Shown here: one piece after another, positions 37,409-46,540 of the stretch
Numbering within the stretch: the stretch's first letter is position 1
How the letters are laid out: every line of letters starts with the position of its first letter
Source: JAJPJE01 sp963724985
GTDB taxonomy: Bacteria; Acidobacteriota; Terriglobia; Terriglobales; Acidobacteriaceae
Direction of reading: 5' to 3'
Assembly: GCA_963724985.1 (NCBI GenBank)
Contig: CAVRWV010000025.1
Span: 62,001 to 126,000, forward strand
Length of the DNA: 64,000 bases
The notes under the pieces: model-generated
What the model saw: the letters and a program-made list of their open reading frames with translations, nothing else
Databases searched by the model: none
Told to the model about the DNA's origin: nothing
Made by a program: the position numbers and the translations under genes

Positions 37409-37501
37409 GTCCCGCATTCTAAAGGGGTTACAGCCATGGGATAAGGCTTGTCCCGGCAAACAAAGGACTTAGTCCCATCGTCCCGCATAACAAAGGAGTT
37501 A
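37409..37501 (-). promoter_or_regulatory. Three imperfect 21-base repeats upstream of the peptide-modification locus
   Basis: Copies related to TCCCGCATAACAAAGGAGTT start at about 37410, 37451 and 37481, with spacings of 41 and 30 bases. The most conserved parts are TCCCG at one end and AAAGG-GTTA at the other. They sit about 100 bases before the start of the kinase-like gene on the minus strand, a position where repeated operators would act. Confidence 0.45.
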
Positions 37502-37504
37502 ACG

Positions 37505-37536
37505 TCAGTTGTCAGTTGCTAGTTGTCAGTTGTCAG
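37505..37536. repeat. Degenerate tandem TCAGTTG repeat
   Basis: TCAGTTG units repeat with small changes (GTCAGTTGTCAGTTGCTAGTTGTCAGTTGTCAG). The tract is short, intergenic and imperfect, without spacers or leader. A similar TAG-rich tract lies at 48058-48104. Confidence 0.6.
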
Positions 37537-37766
37537 AAAAAGCAAGAACCAAAATCTCCTGAACGCCAGCGCCTATTTCTATTGTGGCAAATTTGAGGGT
37601 ACCTACTAGACACTTTCGCGAAGTTTATTTTCGGCTTGGAATGAGCAGAGTTGGATGGAAATTGCGAAAGTTGGGGGCTTGACAACTTTTTATGATGGCC
37701 GGCACGAAGAAGACCAACCGGGCTCCGTGCAGAAGACTGCGTGTATCGCGTTAGAATCATACGGCT

Positions 37767-38298
37767 ATGAACATCTATTTTTTGCGCCATGCGAGTGCGG
37801 GTTCACACAAGGCGAATCTGGCAGCAGATGAGCGGCGTCCCTTGGATCCAGATGGCATCCAGCAATGCGGAGTGATTGGGCGCGCGTTGGCGGCGCTTGA
37901 GGTGACGCTCGACATCGTGATTTCCAGTCCGCTGAAGCGCGCGCAACAGACCGCTGAGCTGGTGGCGCGTGAAATCGGCTACGAGAACAGGATTGAGTTT
38001 TCCGATGCCCTTCGCCCGGAAGGCGAATTACCGCGCGTTTGAGCAGTTGCTGCAAAGCTATGCCAAAAAAGACGAGATCATGGTGGTCGGGCACAATCCC
38101 ACGCTGAGCGAGTTTCTCAGCCTGCTGATCAGCGGGGGCGCGAGCCATACGGCGGTGGAATTGAAAAAGGGCGCCATTGCTAAGGTTCCTATGGACGGGA
38201 ACTCGTCTGCGTTGCAATGGTGCTTTACGCCGAAAGCGGCGCGCGCGATTCAGGAAGGTGGAAGTACCAAGTCGCGACCGAAGAGTTCACGGAAGTAA
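37767..38298 (+). CDS. sixA: SixA-type phosphohistidine phosphatase (apparent frameshift)
   Basis: A histidine phosphatase of the RHG family: MNIYFLRHASAG gives the catalytic RH motif at residues 7-8, followed by SSPLKRAQQTAELVA. The frame breaks near 38037, after LRPEGELPR. In the shifted frame it continues FEQLLQSYAKKDEIMVVGHNPTLSEFLSLLI, with the second catalytic His in VGHNP. One extra G, or two missing bases in the CGCG run, explains it. SixA removes phosphate from His in phosphorelay proteins. The gene converges on ppx with a 12-base overlap. Confidence 0.85.
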
Positions 38299-39777
38299 GG
38301 CGCTTCCTTGGAGACGACTCCAGAGCTCGAGTTCGGCGCCGCCACGTTTGGTCTCGAACGTGAAGAGCACGCTACCATCCTTCAACTTCGCTTTCACCTT
38401 CTTTACGGCGCCGCGCCGTCCTTGATCGAGCGCGCGTGCCATGCGCAGAATCGACACAGCTTGCGGAATCAAATTGCGTTGAGCGAGGGGAACTGCCCGC
38501 ATCGCGCGATCTCCCGGGGTAGGCCGCGTCTTTCCGAGATAGCGTGCGATGGCCGCGATCACGCGGCGTTGTTCGGAGCTGTAGCCAAAAATTTCCGAGT
38601 TGGCGATCAGGTAATAGGCGTGGCGATGGCGTCCCGTTCGATTGACGAACGACCCAACATCGCTGAGCAGAGCCGCCGCTGCGATCCATTCGCGATAGTC
38701 GGGCGGAAGGTGATGCACGCGCTTGAGTTCCTGAAAGAGTTGTACCGCGAGATCCTGAACATGCTCGGCCGCAGGAATCTGAACGTCGTAGCGAGCGGCG
38801 GTATCGTGCAGCGCAGCAATGCGTTCTGATTCAATGCGCCGATGGATGGAAGCGCGCCGATCGTATTCCGCTGCCATCTGCGCGAGCAATCCGTCGCGCA
38901 AGCCGAGCGGCGAATAGCGAAATCCGGGAAGGCTGAGACGCTCGATCAGTTCGCGATAAACGAATGCTCCTGCGAGGATGATTTCCGCACGTCGCGGTCC
39001 GAGGCCAGGAAGGCGTTTGCGTTGTTCGAGCGTGAGCTTTGCCAATCGATCGGTGATTCTCGCGAGGGCCGCGCGCGAGACGGTGACCGCCTGACCATGC
39101 TCGACATCCTCACGTCCAGCGGCAATGCCAGCCAGTGCCGCGGCGGTGCCGGAAGTCGCGATGGTCATCTGCACATCCTGCTTGCGCATGCGTCCATGCA
39201 GGCGATTCACTTCTTCCGCGATGAACTCTTCTAATCGGCCAAGCTGCTTCTTCTTGGGAGGATCGTCGGGAAGGAACTCTTGTGTAAGACGAACTGCGCC
39301 GAGCGGCAGGCTGATCATGGAACGAATCTGGCCGTCCACTGAAACCGTTACTTCGCAACTGCCGCCACCGAGATCAAAGAGCATGAGGCGCGATGCCGCG
39401 AAATGCGATCGCGAGAGGACGCCGAGGTGGATGAGACGGCCTTCTTCCAGTCCAGAGATGATCTCGACGCGCCATCCGGTGGCCGAGCGCACCCACTCGA
39501 TGAAACTCGCGCCGTTTTGTGCGTCGCGAAGGGCGCTGGTGGCCACGACTTTTACCTGATCCGCATGAAAGGTCTGCGTTGCTTTGTGAAAGCGGCGCAG
39601 AACTTTTACGGTGGCGGCGATGGCCTGTGGATCGAGAATTCCGGTGGAGAAAACCGTGCGGCCCAGTCGGGTGACTTCGCGATCTTCGTGGACGACGTGG
39701 AGACGATGCGCGTCCAGCGTCGCGATCTTGAGACGAACCGAGTTGGCGCCGATATCAACCGCCGCAAAAGTTGGCAT
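38287..39777 (-). CDS. ppx: Exopolyphosphatase / pppGpp phosphatase (Ppx/GppA family)
   Basis: A protein of about 496 residues. I choose the ATG at 39777 (MPTFAAVDIGANSVRLKI) rather than an upstream TTG, since the actin-like phosphate-1 motif normally begins within ten residues. A second phosphate loop is LFDLGGGSCEVTV near residue 138. The C-terminal part has an HD-like helical domain (HHLPPDYREWIAAAALLSDVGSFVN). The family cleaves polyphosphate or pppGpp. Neighbours SixA and a PhoB-like regulator give a phosphate-related setting. Confidence 0.9.
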   Translation of the reverse strand: MPTFAAVDIGANSVRLKIATLDAHRLHVVHEDREVTRLGRTVFSTGILDPQAIAATVKVLRRFHKATQTFHADQVKVVATSALRDAQNGASFIEWVRSATGWRVEIISGLEEGRLIHLGVLSRSHFAASRLMLFDLGGGSCEVTVSVDGQIRSMISLPLGAVRLTQEFLPDDPPKKKQLGRLEEFIAEEVNRLHGRMRKQDVQMTIATSGTAAALAGIAAGREDVEHGQAVTVSRAALARITDRLAKLTLEQRKRLPGLGPRRAEIILAGAFVYRELIERLSLPGFRYSPLGLRDGLLAQMAAEYDRRASIHRRIESERIAALHDTAARYDVQIPAAEHVQDLAVQLFQELKRVHHLPPDYREWIAAAALLSDVGSFVNRTGRHRHAYYLIANSEIFGYSSEQRRVIAAIARYLGKTRPTPGDRAMRAVPLAQRNLIPQAVSILRMARALDQGRRGAVKKVKAKLKDGSVLFTFETKRGGAELELWSRLQGSALLP

Positions 39778-40119
39778 CGTTAGCTCGCTAGGCGAAGTCA
39801 ACAGAGTGTGTTGCCGGGCGTTGCTGAGGTGCGGCTTTCAATGTTTCACGTTGAAGGGTCGGGTCGCAAGTCTGCGGTGGGTAACGTGCAAAAAGGTCAT
39901 TTGCGGAAGGATTTTGACCAGGCTTTCACGATTCGTGCCCTGATTGGGACTTTTTATACTCGTCATTTCCCGGTAAGTAGTTGAGCCAAAGTGAGTTTGT
40001 GCCAATTGTTAACAGAATGTTAAATGTGGCCATGAACGCCCGGTTTCATGGCAGTTTCCTTTACTTGGCTGGGGCCAGCGGTTTAACCTTCTAGTTGAAA
40101 CCAAGCAGGAGCAAATTCT
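39778..40119. other. Intergenic region upstream of ppx and the small GTG-start gene
   Basis: About 340 bases without a gene I can support. The visible structure is a direct repeat TGTTAA at 40007 and 40018, spaced 11 bases. No tRNA or riboswitch fold was recognised. Confidence 0.45.
40007..40025 (+). promoter_or_regulatory. 11-base-spaced direct repeat, possible response-regulator box
   Basis: TGTTAAC at 40007 and TGTTAAA at 40018 repeat with an 11-base period, the geometry used by PhoB/OmpR-type regulators. A PhoB-like regulator is encoded 340 bases downstream. The repeat lies about 95 bases ahead of the small gene at 40120. Confidence 0.35.
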
Positions 40120-40317
40120 GTGAATGACCAGCAACAACGTGAACGCATCTGGATTTCTCCGCAGAAATTTTGGGCAGTTACAAAAAACATGTCGTCGGAA
40201 GAAACCGAAAAGTTAATGGATACGGTTACGCAACTTGCGCAGGAAGATCGAATCGACCTGCTGAAGAAATTTGAATTTATTTCTGTTGGTGACCCTTACC
40301 ATCGTCAAGCCTGCTAA
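40120..40317 (+). CDS. Small hypothetical protein (65 residues)
   Basis: It starts at GTG 40120 behind AGGAGCAAATTCT, a good ribosome site. The product is 65 residues, charged and helical (MSSEETEKLMDTVTQLAQEDRIDLLKKFEF), with no signal peptide or membrane helix. I do not recognise the family. The strong ribosome site and gene-like composition support it being real. It converges on the response regulator gene. Confidence 0.55.
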   Translation: MNDQQQRERIWISPQKFWAVTKNMSSEETEKLMDTVTQLAQEDRIDLLKKFEFISVGDPYHRQAC

Positions 40318-40365
40318 GACAGGCAGCGATCCCTCGGCGGGCTCTTTCCTTCTTTTCTGTTCTAT

Positions 40366-41058
40366 TCACTTGGGGAAAACAAAACGGTAGCCCGCGCCTC
40401 TAACGGTGCGCAGATACTTGGGCCGATTTGGGTCGTCTTCGATCTTGTCGCGTAACTTGCTGACATAGACGTCCACCGAACGAGGACTGACGAAGCGACT
40501 GTTTCCCCATATTGCCTGCAGCAACCGGTCGCGGCTGAAAACAAGTCCAGGTGAGCGAGCGAGGAATTCGAGCAGGCGGAATTCCAGCGTAGTTGTTTTT
40601 ACTTCCTTATCTCCGACGCGCAGAACCATCGCGGAGAGATCCAGTTCAACATCTCCGAAGCGAATGACCGAACCAGGTACCCGGCCGCTGGTGCGGCGCA
40701 GCACAGCTTCTACGCGCGCCAGAACTTCCCGCGGACTAAAGGGCTTGGTGATGTAATCGTCCGCGCCACACTCCAGTCCAACTACGCGGTCGTCTTCACT
40801 GATGCGCGCGGTGATGAAGATGACGGGAACTGACGCGAGATGCGCGGTGCTGCGGATTCGACGGCAGGCTTCCAATCCATTTTCGCCAGGCAGCATGATG
40901 TCCATCAAAAACAGCGATGGTGGCTCAGCTTGTGCACGCGTCAGAGCCGGCTCAACTCGCTCGAAAACAGACGCCTCATAGCCAGAACTGTCCAGGTGGA
41001 ACTTCAACAGTCTTGAGATGTCCGATTCATCTTCCACTATGAAAATGGACTGCTTCAT
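40366..41058 (-). CDS. OmpR/PhoB-family response regulator
   Basis: A 230-residue response regulator from the ATG at 41058 (MKQSIFIVEDESDIS). The receiver domain shows the acidic pair ED, the phosphoacceptor Asp in LFLMDIMLPGENG near residue 53, the Thr of VIFITAR and the Lys of YITKPFSPRE. A C-terminal winged helix (VELDLSAMVLRVGDKEV ... VSPRSVDVYVSKLRDKIE ... IRTVRGAGYRF-like end) is PhoB-type. No histidine kinase is adjacent, so it is an orphan here. SixA and Ppx nearby make a phosphate role plausible but unproven. Confidence 0.9.
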   Translation of the reverse strand: MKQSIFIVEDESDISRLLKFHLDSSGYEASVFERVEPALTRAQAEPPSLFLMDIMLPGENGLEACRRIRSTAHLASVPVIFITARISEDDRVVGLECGADDYITKPFSPREVLARVEAVLRRTSGRVPGSVIRFGDVELDLSAMVLRVGDKEVKTTTLEFRLLEFLARSPGLVFSRDRLLQAIWGNSRFVSPRSVDVYVSKLRDKIEDDPNRPKYLRTVRGAGYRFVFPK

Positions 41059-41236
41059 GCGCTTCCCTGACACAACGTGATCGTCACAGCACATTGAAGC
41101 TAGCTGGCGAGTGTGAATTCGAGGTTAATGCTTCGTGAAAACGCATTTACATGCGCGGTTTATCAGAGAGGTGCGGGGAACGATTTTGAAGGGGGCTTCA
41201 TCTTCTTTTAATGCGCGGTATGTATAAACGGAGGCG

Positions 41237-41995
41237 ATGGAGCCGGTTTTTGACACGCTTATCCTCTCGGATCTGCACCTTGGATCGGAGCTGAGCCGTG
41301 CAAGCGATGCTGTACGCATGTTGAAACGCATGCGCTTCCGGCGGCTGATCCTGTTGGGCGATATTTTTTCCGACCTGAATTTTCATCGCCTGAAGAAACA
41401 ACACTGGCGATTCCTCTCCTACATACGGAAGCTGTCGAATCCGAAACGTGGCGTGGAAGTTGTGTGGGTGGAAGGCAATCACGATCGCGGACTGGCGACG
41501 ATGATGGCTCACCTGGTAGGCGTGCGCGTATACCAGGAATATTTCTGGCAAGCGAACGGGCGGCTCTGTTTGGCGGTCCATGGACATCAGTTCGACAGGT
41601 TCGTGAGCCGGAATGCGTTCCTGAGCAAGGCCGCATCGGTGTTCCATCTGAACGTGCAGAAGCTTGATCTGAAGAACAAATTCTTTTCACGGATGCTGGA
41701 CAAGCTAAGCACACGCTGGTTGCGATTGACGGAGAAGGTGGCCGAAGGAGCACTTCGTCATGCGAAGCTGAAAGGCGCCGAGCTTGTGTTTTGCGGACAC
41801 ACGCATCACGCGCTCGAGCTCGAGACTGCGGGTGTTCATTACTTCAATACGGGATGCTGGACGAATGGACGGCCAACGTACGTCACCATCCTTAATGGTG
41901 AAGTGCAGATTCGCGAATACGAGGCGCCCGCAAGCGTTGAGCCCGATGTCGAAGCCGATTCTCTCCTCGAAGAAGACGCCTTTCTCAGGGCGTAG
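41237..41995 (+). CDS. LpxH-like metallophosphoesterase (UDP-2,3-diacylglucosamine diphosphatase family)
   Basis: A 252-residue calcineurin-type phosphoesterase. All metal motifs are visible: SDLHLGSE (residues 11-18), LLGDIFSD, EGNHDRG, HGHQFD and CGHTHHALEL. Length and motif spacing fit LpxH-type or related UDP-2,3-diacylglucosamine hydrolases of lipid A synthesis. A C-terminal acidic tail (EPDVEADSLLEEDAF) is extra. It appears as a single gene. Confidence 0.85.
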   Translation: MEPVFDTLILSDLHLGSELSRASDAVRMLKRMRFRRLILLGDIFSDLNFHRLKKQHWRFLSYIRKLSNPKRGVEVVWVEGNHDRGLATMMAHLVGVRVYQEYFWQANGRLCLAVHGHQFDRFVSRNAFLSKAASVFHLNVQKLDLKNKFFSRMLDKLSTRWLRLTEKVAEGALRHAKLKGAELVFCGHTHHALELETAGVHYFNTGCWTNGRPTYVTILNGEVQIREYEAPASVEPDVEADSLLEEDAFLRA

Positions 41996-42108
41996 ATTTC
42001 GCTCAAACTCCACACAAATTGAATGCGTGGCCGGGCTATTTAGGACTTCTTTGGCCTGACTGCTCAGGTAGAATCGTCGGTTAATTCCATACGCCTTACG
42101 GAGAGACG

Positions 42109-43091
42109 GTGAACGTACTTGTGACCGGGGGAGCCGGTTATATCGGCAGCGTGGTTGCGCGTGAACTGGTGAAGGCTGGGCACAAGGTGGTCGTGTACGA
42201 CAACTTGAGCCACGGATATCGCGCGGCAGTCCCGAAGGAAGCGGCGTTCGTGCAGGGGGAAGTGGGCGACGCGCGCGCCGTAACGGAGGTTCTGCGCAAA
42301 CATCAGATCGAAGCCGTGATGCATTTCGCTGCGCTGATCGAAGTAGGCGAGTCGATGCGCGTGCCGGAGCGCTACTTTCAGAACAATACCGGTGCGACTC
42401 TCACGCTGCTGGAAGCAATGGTCGCCAACGGTGTGAGCAAGTTTGTATTTTCATCGACTGCGGCGTTATATGGCGAACCTGAGCAGTACGCCGATCCCTG
42501 AGTCGGCTGCGCTGCGTCCGGCAAATGCGTATGGCGAATCCAAGCTGCTGGTGGAGCGAATGCTGGACTGGCTGAACCGCATTCACGGATTTCGTTATGC
42601 AAGCCTGCGCTATTTCAACGCCGCCGGAGCGCGCCGGGGAGTTGGGCGAGGCGCACGAACCGGAGTCCCACCTGATCCCATTGGTGCTGCAGGTGCCGCT
42701 GGGGAAGAGACAGTCAGTCTCAATTTTTGGATCGGACTATCCCACGCCGGATGGAACTTGTGTGCGCGACTACGTTCATGTACTCGATCTGGCGCAGGCG
42801 CATCTGCTGGCGGTCGAGGCGCTGGAGGAACAGACGCAGCTCATCTTCAACATTGGGAGCGGGCACGGTTTCAGCGTGCGCGAGGTCATCGAAACGGCGC
42901 GCAGGATTACGGGCCATGCGATCCCGGCGATTGAATCGCCACGGCGTCCGGGGGATCCGGCGGTACTGGTGGCAAGCTCGGAGAAGATACGGTCAGAGCT
43001 GAAATGGAAGCCGCAATACGCTGGGTTGGAGGACATCATCGGCAGCGCGTGGGAGTGGCACCGGAATCATCCGCGGGGATACAAGAGCTAG
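42109..43091 (+). CDS. galE: UDP-glucose 4-epimerase GalE (two apparent frameshifts)
   Basis: It starts at GTG 42109 and shows MNVLVTGGAGYIGSVVARELVKAGH (NAD motif), HFAALIEVGESM, FSSTAALYGEPE. An extra base near 42487 shifts frame; the reading resumes TPIPESAALRPANAYGESKLLVE, which carries the catalytic YxxxK (YGESK). A second extra G at 42636-42639 shifts again; it resumes ELGEAHEPESHLIPLVLQVPLGK and runs to the stop at 43091. The pieces join into about 327 residues, normal for GalE, which interconverts UDP-glucose and UDP-galactose. Confidence 0.9.
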
Positions 43092-43220
43092 TTTCTCCTT
43101 CCGCATTTTCATGTGTGCGAGAACCCGGCAGCCAGCTGATTTGTTCATAACTCTTCACATCGCACAAAAACATGCGCGCAATCGTGCTTCGACGAATCCA
43201 AGGTAGCGGAGACGGATTGA

Positions 43221-44534
43221 ATGGCCAACAGTTCATTGCGAACAACCTGTTGCATTGTGGGGGGCGGACCAGCAGGAGTGATGCTGGGATATCTACTCGC
43301 GCGTAAGGGCGTGGAAGTAACGGTTCTGGAGAAGCACAAAGATTTCTTTCGCGACTTTCGCGGCGACACGGTTCATCCGTCCACGCTCGAACTGATGTAC
43401 GAACTGGGGTTGTTGCAGCAATTCCTGCGCGTGCCTCACCAAGAGTTACAACACGTTGGCGGCGTTATCGGAGATTACAGGTTCAAAGCGGCTGATTTTC
43501 GCTATGTTCCGTCTCACTGCAAGTTCGTTGCATTGATGCCGCAGTGGGACTTCCTCGACTTCCTCACTGCACAGGGAAAGAAATTCAAAACCTTCGAGCT
43601 GCTGATGGAGCATGAAGCCACGGATCTGGTTCGCGACAACGGGCGTGTGCATGGAGTTTCGGTGCAAACGCCGCAAGGCGCTCGTGAGATTCGGGCTGAC
43701 CTGGTCGTGGCATGTGACGGACGCCACTCGGCCATGCGCCAGGCCGCGCAGCTTCCCCTGCGAGAGTTCGGAGTTCCGATCGATGTGTTGTGGTTCCGCA
43801 TCAGCCGCCGGCCGGGAGATCCCGAGCAGTTGCTGGGGAATGTCAACTATGGCCATGTGCTGATCCTTATTAACCGGGGCGAATATTTCCAGGCTGGATT
43901 TTTGATTCGCAAAGGGTCGTTCGGCGAGCTAAAAGCGGATGGACTGGACGCCTTCCGCAAACGCATCACGCGGATCGCGCCATACTTGAGCGAACATGTG
44001 CAGGAGCTGCAGGAGTGGGATCAGATCAAGTTGCTCACGGTGCAACTGAACCGTCTGGAGCGCTGGTACAGACCCGGCCTGCTTTGCATTGGCGATGCGG
44101 CGCATGCGATGTCGCCCGTAGGCGGAGTAGGAATCAACCTGGCGATTCAGGATGCAGTTGCCACGGCGAATCTACTGGCTGATGCGCTGCTTGAGGGACG
44201 AGTCAGCGAAGAGTCACTTGCGCAGGTACAACGGCGCCGCGAGTTTCCTACCGTGGTGACACAGGCACTGCAGGCGAATGCTCATAAGCTTCTGAATCTC
44301 GTATTTAAAAATCCAGGACCTGTGAGAGCGCCGTGGCAATTGAAAGCGGTGGTCCGTATACCTGGGTTTACGCACCTCACGGCACGGGCGATCGGAATGG
44401 GAGTACGCCCTGAACACCTCAGAGAAGTGAAGCGCAAGGCTTGCAAAGGGGCTCGCTTAGCGAAGATCGCTGTGGGTTTGGGCGTGGTTGCCGGATTCTT
44501 AAGCGTGTGGAGCATGAGACAGCAGCGGACCTAG
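43221..44534 (+). CDS. FAD-dependent monooxygenase (UbiH/PHBH type)
   Basis: A 437-residue group A flavin monooxygenase. The motifs are CCIVGGGPAGVMLGYLLARKGVEVTVLEKH (FAD-binding GxGxxG, residues 10-39), DLVVACDGRHSAMRQ (the DG motif) and CIGDAAHAMSPVGGVGINLAIQDA (the GD motif near residue 290). The C-terminal GLGVVAGFLSVW could be a membrane anchor. The aromatic or polyketide substrate is unknown; no matching biosynthetic genes are adjacent. Confidence 0.88.
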   Translation: MANSSLRTTCCIVGGGPAGVMLGYLLARKGVEVTVLEKHKDFFRDFRGDTVHPSTLELMYELGLLQQFLRVPHQELQHVGGVIGDYRFKAADFRYVPSHCKFVALMPQWDFLDFLTAQGKKFKTFELLMEHEATDLVRDNGRVHGVSVQTPQGAREIRADLVVACDGRHSAMRQAAQLPLREFGVPIDVLWFRISRRPGDPEQLLGNVNYGHVLILINRGEYFQAGFLIRKGSFGELKADGLDAFRKRITRIAPYLSEHVQELQEWDQIKLLTVQLNRLERWYRPGLLCIGDAAHAMSPVGGVGINLAIQDAVATANLLADALLEGRVSEESLAQVQRRREFPTVVTQALQANAHKLLNLVFKNPGPVRAPWQLKAVVRIPGFTHLTARAIGMGVRPEHLREVKRKACKGARLAKIAVGLGVVAGFLSVWSMRQQRT

Positions 44535-44561
44535 GGCTTGCAGGCGAGAGTTGCGTGCCCA

Positions 44562-44921
44562 TCAACGAGCAGAGCGCTTGCCGGTCGTGCGTTTTTTGGT
44601 TTTATCGTTCTTATCTCTTCTGATTTTCCAGGCAGTCTGCAAAGCTCCGGCGAGCACGTCTTCGCTGGCCTCCGATAAGCGAATATGCGTCGATCCCATA
44701 CGGCCCCAACCCCCGGCAATCGGGAGGAATATGTGCGGAGCCTCGGCAACGAACTGCGCCTGAACTTCCGGGGTGAGCATCAGGTTCCCGTATCCCTGAG
44801 TCTGAGAAGCTAGCGTTGCAAAGATTCTTCCGCCGACTCGGAAGTCAGCTGCGCCCATATGCGAGCCTTCCTCGACTCCGTCCAGGCTGAGAGCAATTCG
44901 TCGAAAGTCTTGTGCATTCAT
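44562..44921 (-). CDS. MmcQ/YjbR-family protein
   Basis: A 119-residue protein from the ATG at 44921 (MNAQDFRRIALSLDGVEEGSHMGAADFRVGGRIFATL). This is the characteristic opening of the small CyaY-fold MmcQ/YjbR DNA-binding-like family, whose function is not known. A basic Lys/Arg-rich tail (DKNDKTKKRTTGKRSAR) is added. It lies directly after the fetB-like gene on the same strand. Confidence 0.85.
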   Translation of the reverse strand: MNAQDFRRIALSLDGVEEGSHMGAADFRVGGRIFATLASQTQGYGNLMLTPEVQAQFVAEAPHIFLPIAGGWGRMGSTHIRLSEASEDVLAGALQTAWKIRRDKNDKTKKRTTGKRSAR

Positions 44922-44944
44922 GGTCGTTATTTCCGGAACGATTT

Positions 44945-45752
44945 CTACAGAGACCGGGTTGTTGCGGTCGCCGGGCGCAACACCAGTTGGTCGTTCGGTG
45001 AGAAGGCGCGTTTGCGCACCAAGGTCGTACTCACCAAACACGTGATGGACGACGCGGAGAAAATCATCGCGATCACTACGAATTGATAGATCGCAGCGTA
45101 AATCGGAGGAGAACCGGAGAGCAGCATTCCGGCCATCAGGCCCGGAATCCAGACGATGCCAAGGGACTTGAGATTGTCGAGCGCCGGAATCAGGCTGGCG
45201 CGAAACGCATTCTGCACGTATGGATTCACAGTGTTACCGGCGGAGGCACCGAGAGAGAGCGCAGCTTCGATCTGGCCGACATTGCCGGTGACCTCTGACC
45301 GGAAGCGCTCGAGCGCCAGCGAATTCGAGTTCATCGAGTTTGCGATCAGCATGCTGCCTACGGGGATCAGCGAGGTGATCGCCCAATCGATTACGCCTGC
45401 CAGCGTCATTAACGTAATTACGATTCCAGCTCCGGCGACGATTCCATATAGCGAAACTTCATACGCACCGGGAATGGCTTTCACGCGGCGCGAAGAGATG
45501 AAAGCGGCGGCGACCATCATGATCGACAGCATGATGATTGCGGTCCACTGCGGGCCTTTCAACAGCAACACGAGGATGAAGCCCATGGCGGAGATCTGGG
45601 TGATGCCACGCACGAGCGCAACAACGATTTCGGATTCGAGATGAATCTGGCGGCGACGGGCCAGTGAACAGGATCACGAGTGCCAGGGCAGCTGCGATGC
45701 CGGCCTGGGCGAATCCGAGAGCGATATGACTGCTGAAGAGGTGCTTAAGCAT
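44945..45752 (-). CDS. fetB: FetB/UPF0014-family ABC transporter permease (apparent frameshift)
   Basis: It starts at the ATG at 45752 (MLKHLFSSHIALGFAQAGIAAALALVILFTG), overlapping the fetA-like gene by eight bases. The frame is lost near 45660, at an extra C after ACTGGC; the reading then resumes RRRQIHLESEIVVALVRGITQISAMGF. The remainder has about six more membrane helices with GAYEVSLYGIVAGAG, LIANSMNSNSLALERFRSEV and ASAGNTVNPYVQNAFRASLIPALDNLKSLGIVWIPGLM, signatures of the UPF0014/FetB family linked to iron export and stress. Confidence 0.85.
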
Positions 45753-46446
45753 GGGTGATCTCCTGGGCGGCGACGATTCGCTCGAGACGGCCGGCGCGCA
45801 TCAGCATGGCGCGATCGGCAAGTCGAGCGGCTTGCGAAATGTCGTGCGTCACGATAAGGCAGGTGAGCTTGTTGGCGCGAACAACATCGACGATCACGCC
45901 TTCCACCGTGCGTTTGGCGGCGTCGTCAAGCGCGGATGTGGGCTCGTCGAGGAGAAGAATCTCGGGAGAATTGGCGAGTGTCCGGGCGACGGAAACGCGC
46001 TGGGCTTCGCCACCCGACAGCTCTGTGACTGGACGCGAAGCAAAGCCAGGCAGACCAACTTGCAGCAGCAGATGTGCGATGACGGAATCGGACACCGATT
46101 CGCCGCGCTGCGCGGGACCGAAGCGCAAATTGTCGGCAACAGTTCCCGGAAACAGGAACGGAGTCTGTAACACGAGGCCAATTCTGCGGCGGAGTTCACG
46201 CGGCGCGAGTCGCCGGTAATCCATGCCGTCGAGAAAGCAGGTGCCCGAGGTGGGTTCGTCGAGGCGATTGATCAGCCGCAAAAAGGATGACTTGCCTGCG
46301 CCACTGGGACCGCAGATGGCCATGATCTCGCCTCGCAAGACGGAGACGCTTACGTCGTTGACCAGCGCAGCAGTTCCAACCATCCGAGTGAGATGTTCGG
46401 TGCGCAGAATCGCGGCGTCTATGCGGCTATCCTGTGAATCGGACAT
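45745..46446 (-). CDS. fetA: ABC transporter ATP-binding protein, FetA-like
   Basis: A 233-residue ABC ATPase with Walker A GPSGAGKSS, signature LSGGEAQRVSVARTLA, Walker B ILLLDEPTSALD and the H-loop VTHD. Its gene overlaps the FetB-type permease gene by eight bases, the usual fetAB arrangement. FetAB in Escherichia coli exports iron and helps in oxidative stress; the same role is assumed here from the permease family. Confidence 0.85.
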   Translation of the reverse strand: MSDSQDSRIDAAILRTEHLTRMVGTAALVNDVSVSVLRGEIMAICGPSGAGKSSFLRLINRLDEPTSGTCFLDGMDYRRLAPRELRRRIGLVLQTPFLFPGTVADNLRFGPAQRGESVSDSVIAHLLLQVGLPGFASRPVTELSGGEAQRVSVARTLANSPEILLLDEPTSALDDAAKRTVEGVIVDVVRANKLTCLIVTHDISQAARLADRAMLMRAGRLERIVAAQEITHA

Positions 46447-46540
46447 CCAACAGTTATACCCCCCTTAACGAAATTGAAGCATCAGACGCGAGAGATAACC
46501 GGGTATTAATGCAGTCTGACTAAAGCACGAGCGGCGCTGA

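Larger units (their letters stand above)
37314..37766. other. Intergenic region between the peptide-modification locus and sixA
   Basis: About 450 bases without a gene I can support. It holds a C-rich tract (37389-37407), three imperfect copies of a 21-base unit (37409-37501) and a degenerate tandem repeat (37505-37536), described separately. It must contain the divergent promoters of the kinase-like gene and of sixA, but I see no clear -10/-35 pair. Confidence 0.5.

Noticed and set aside
37505..37536. CRISPR-like array
   Set aside because: Units are about 7 bases, contiguous and degenerate, with no spacers and no cas genes nearby.
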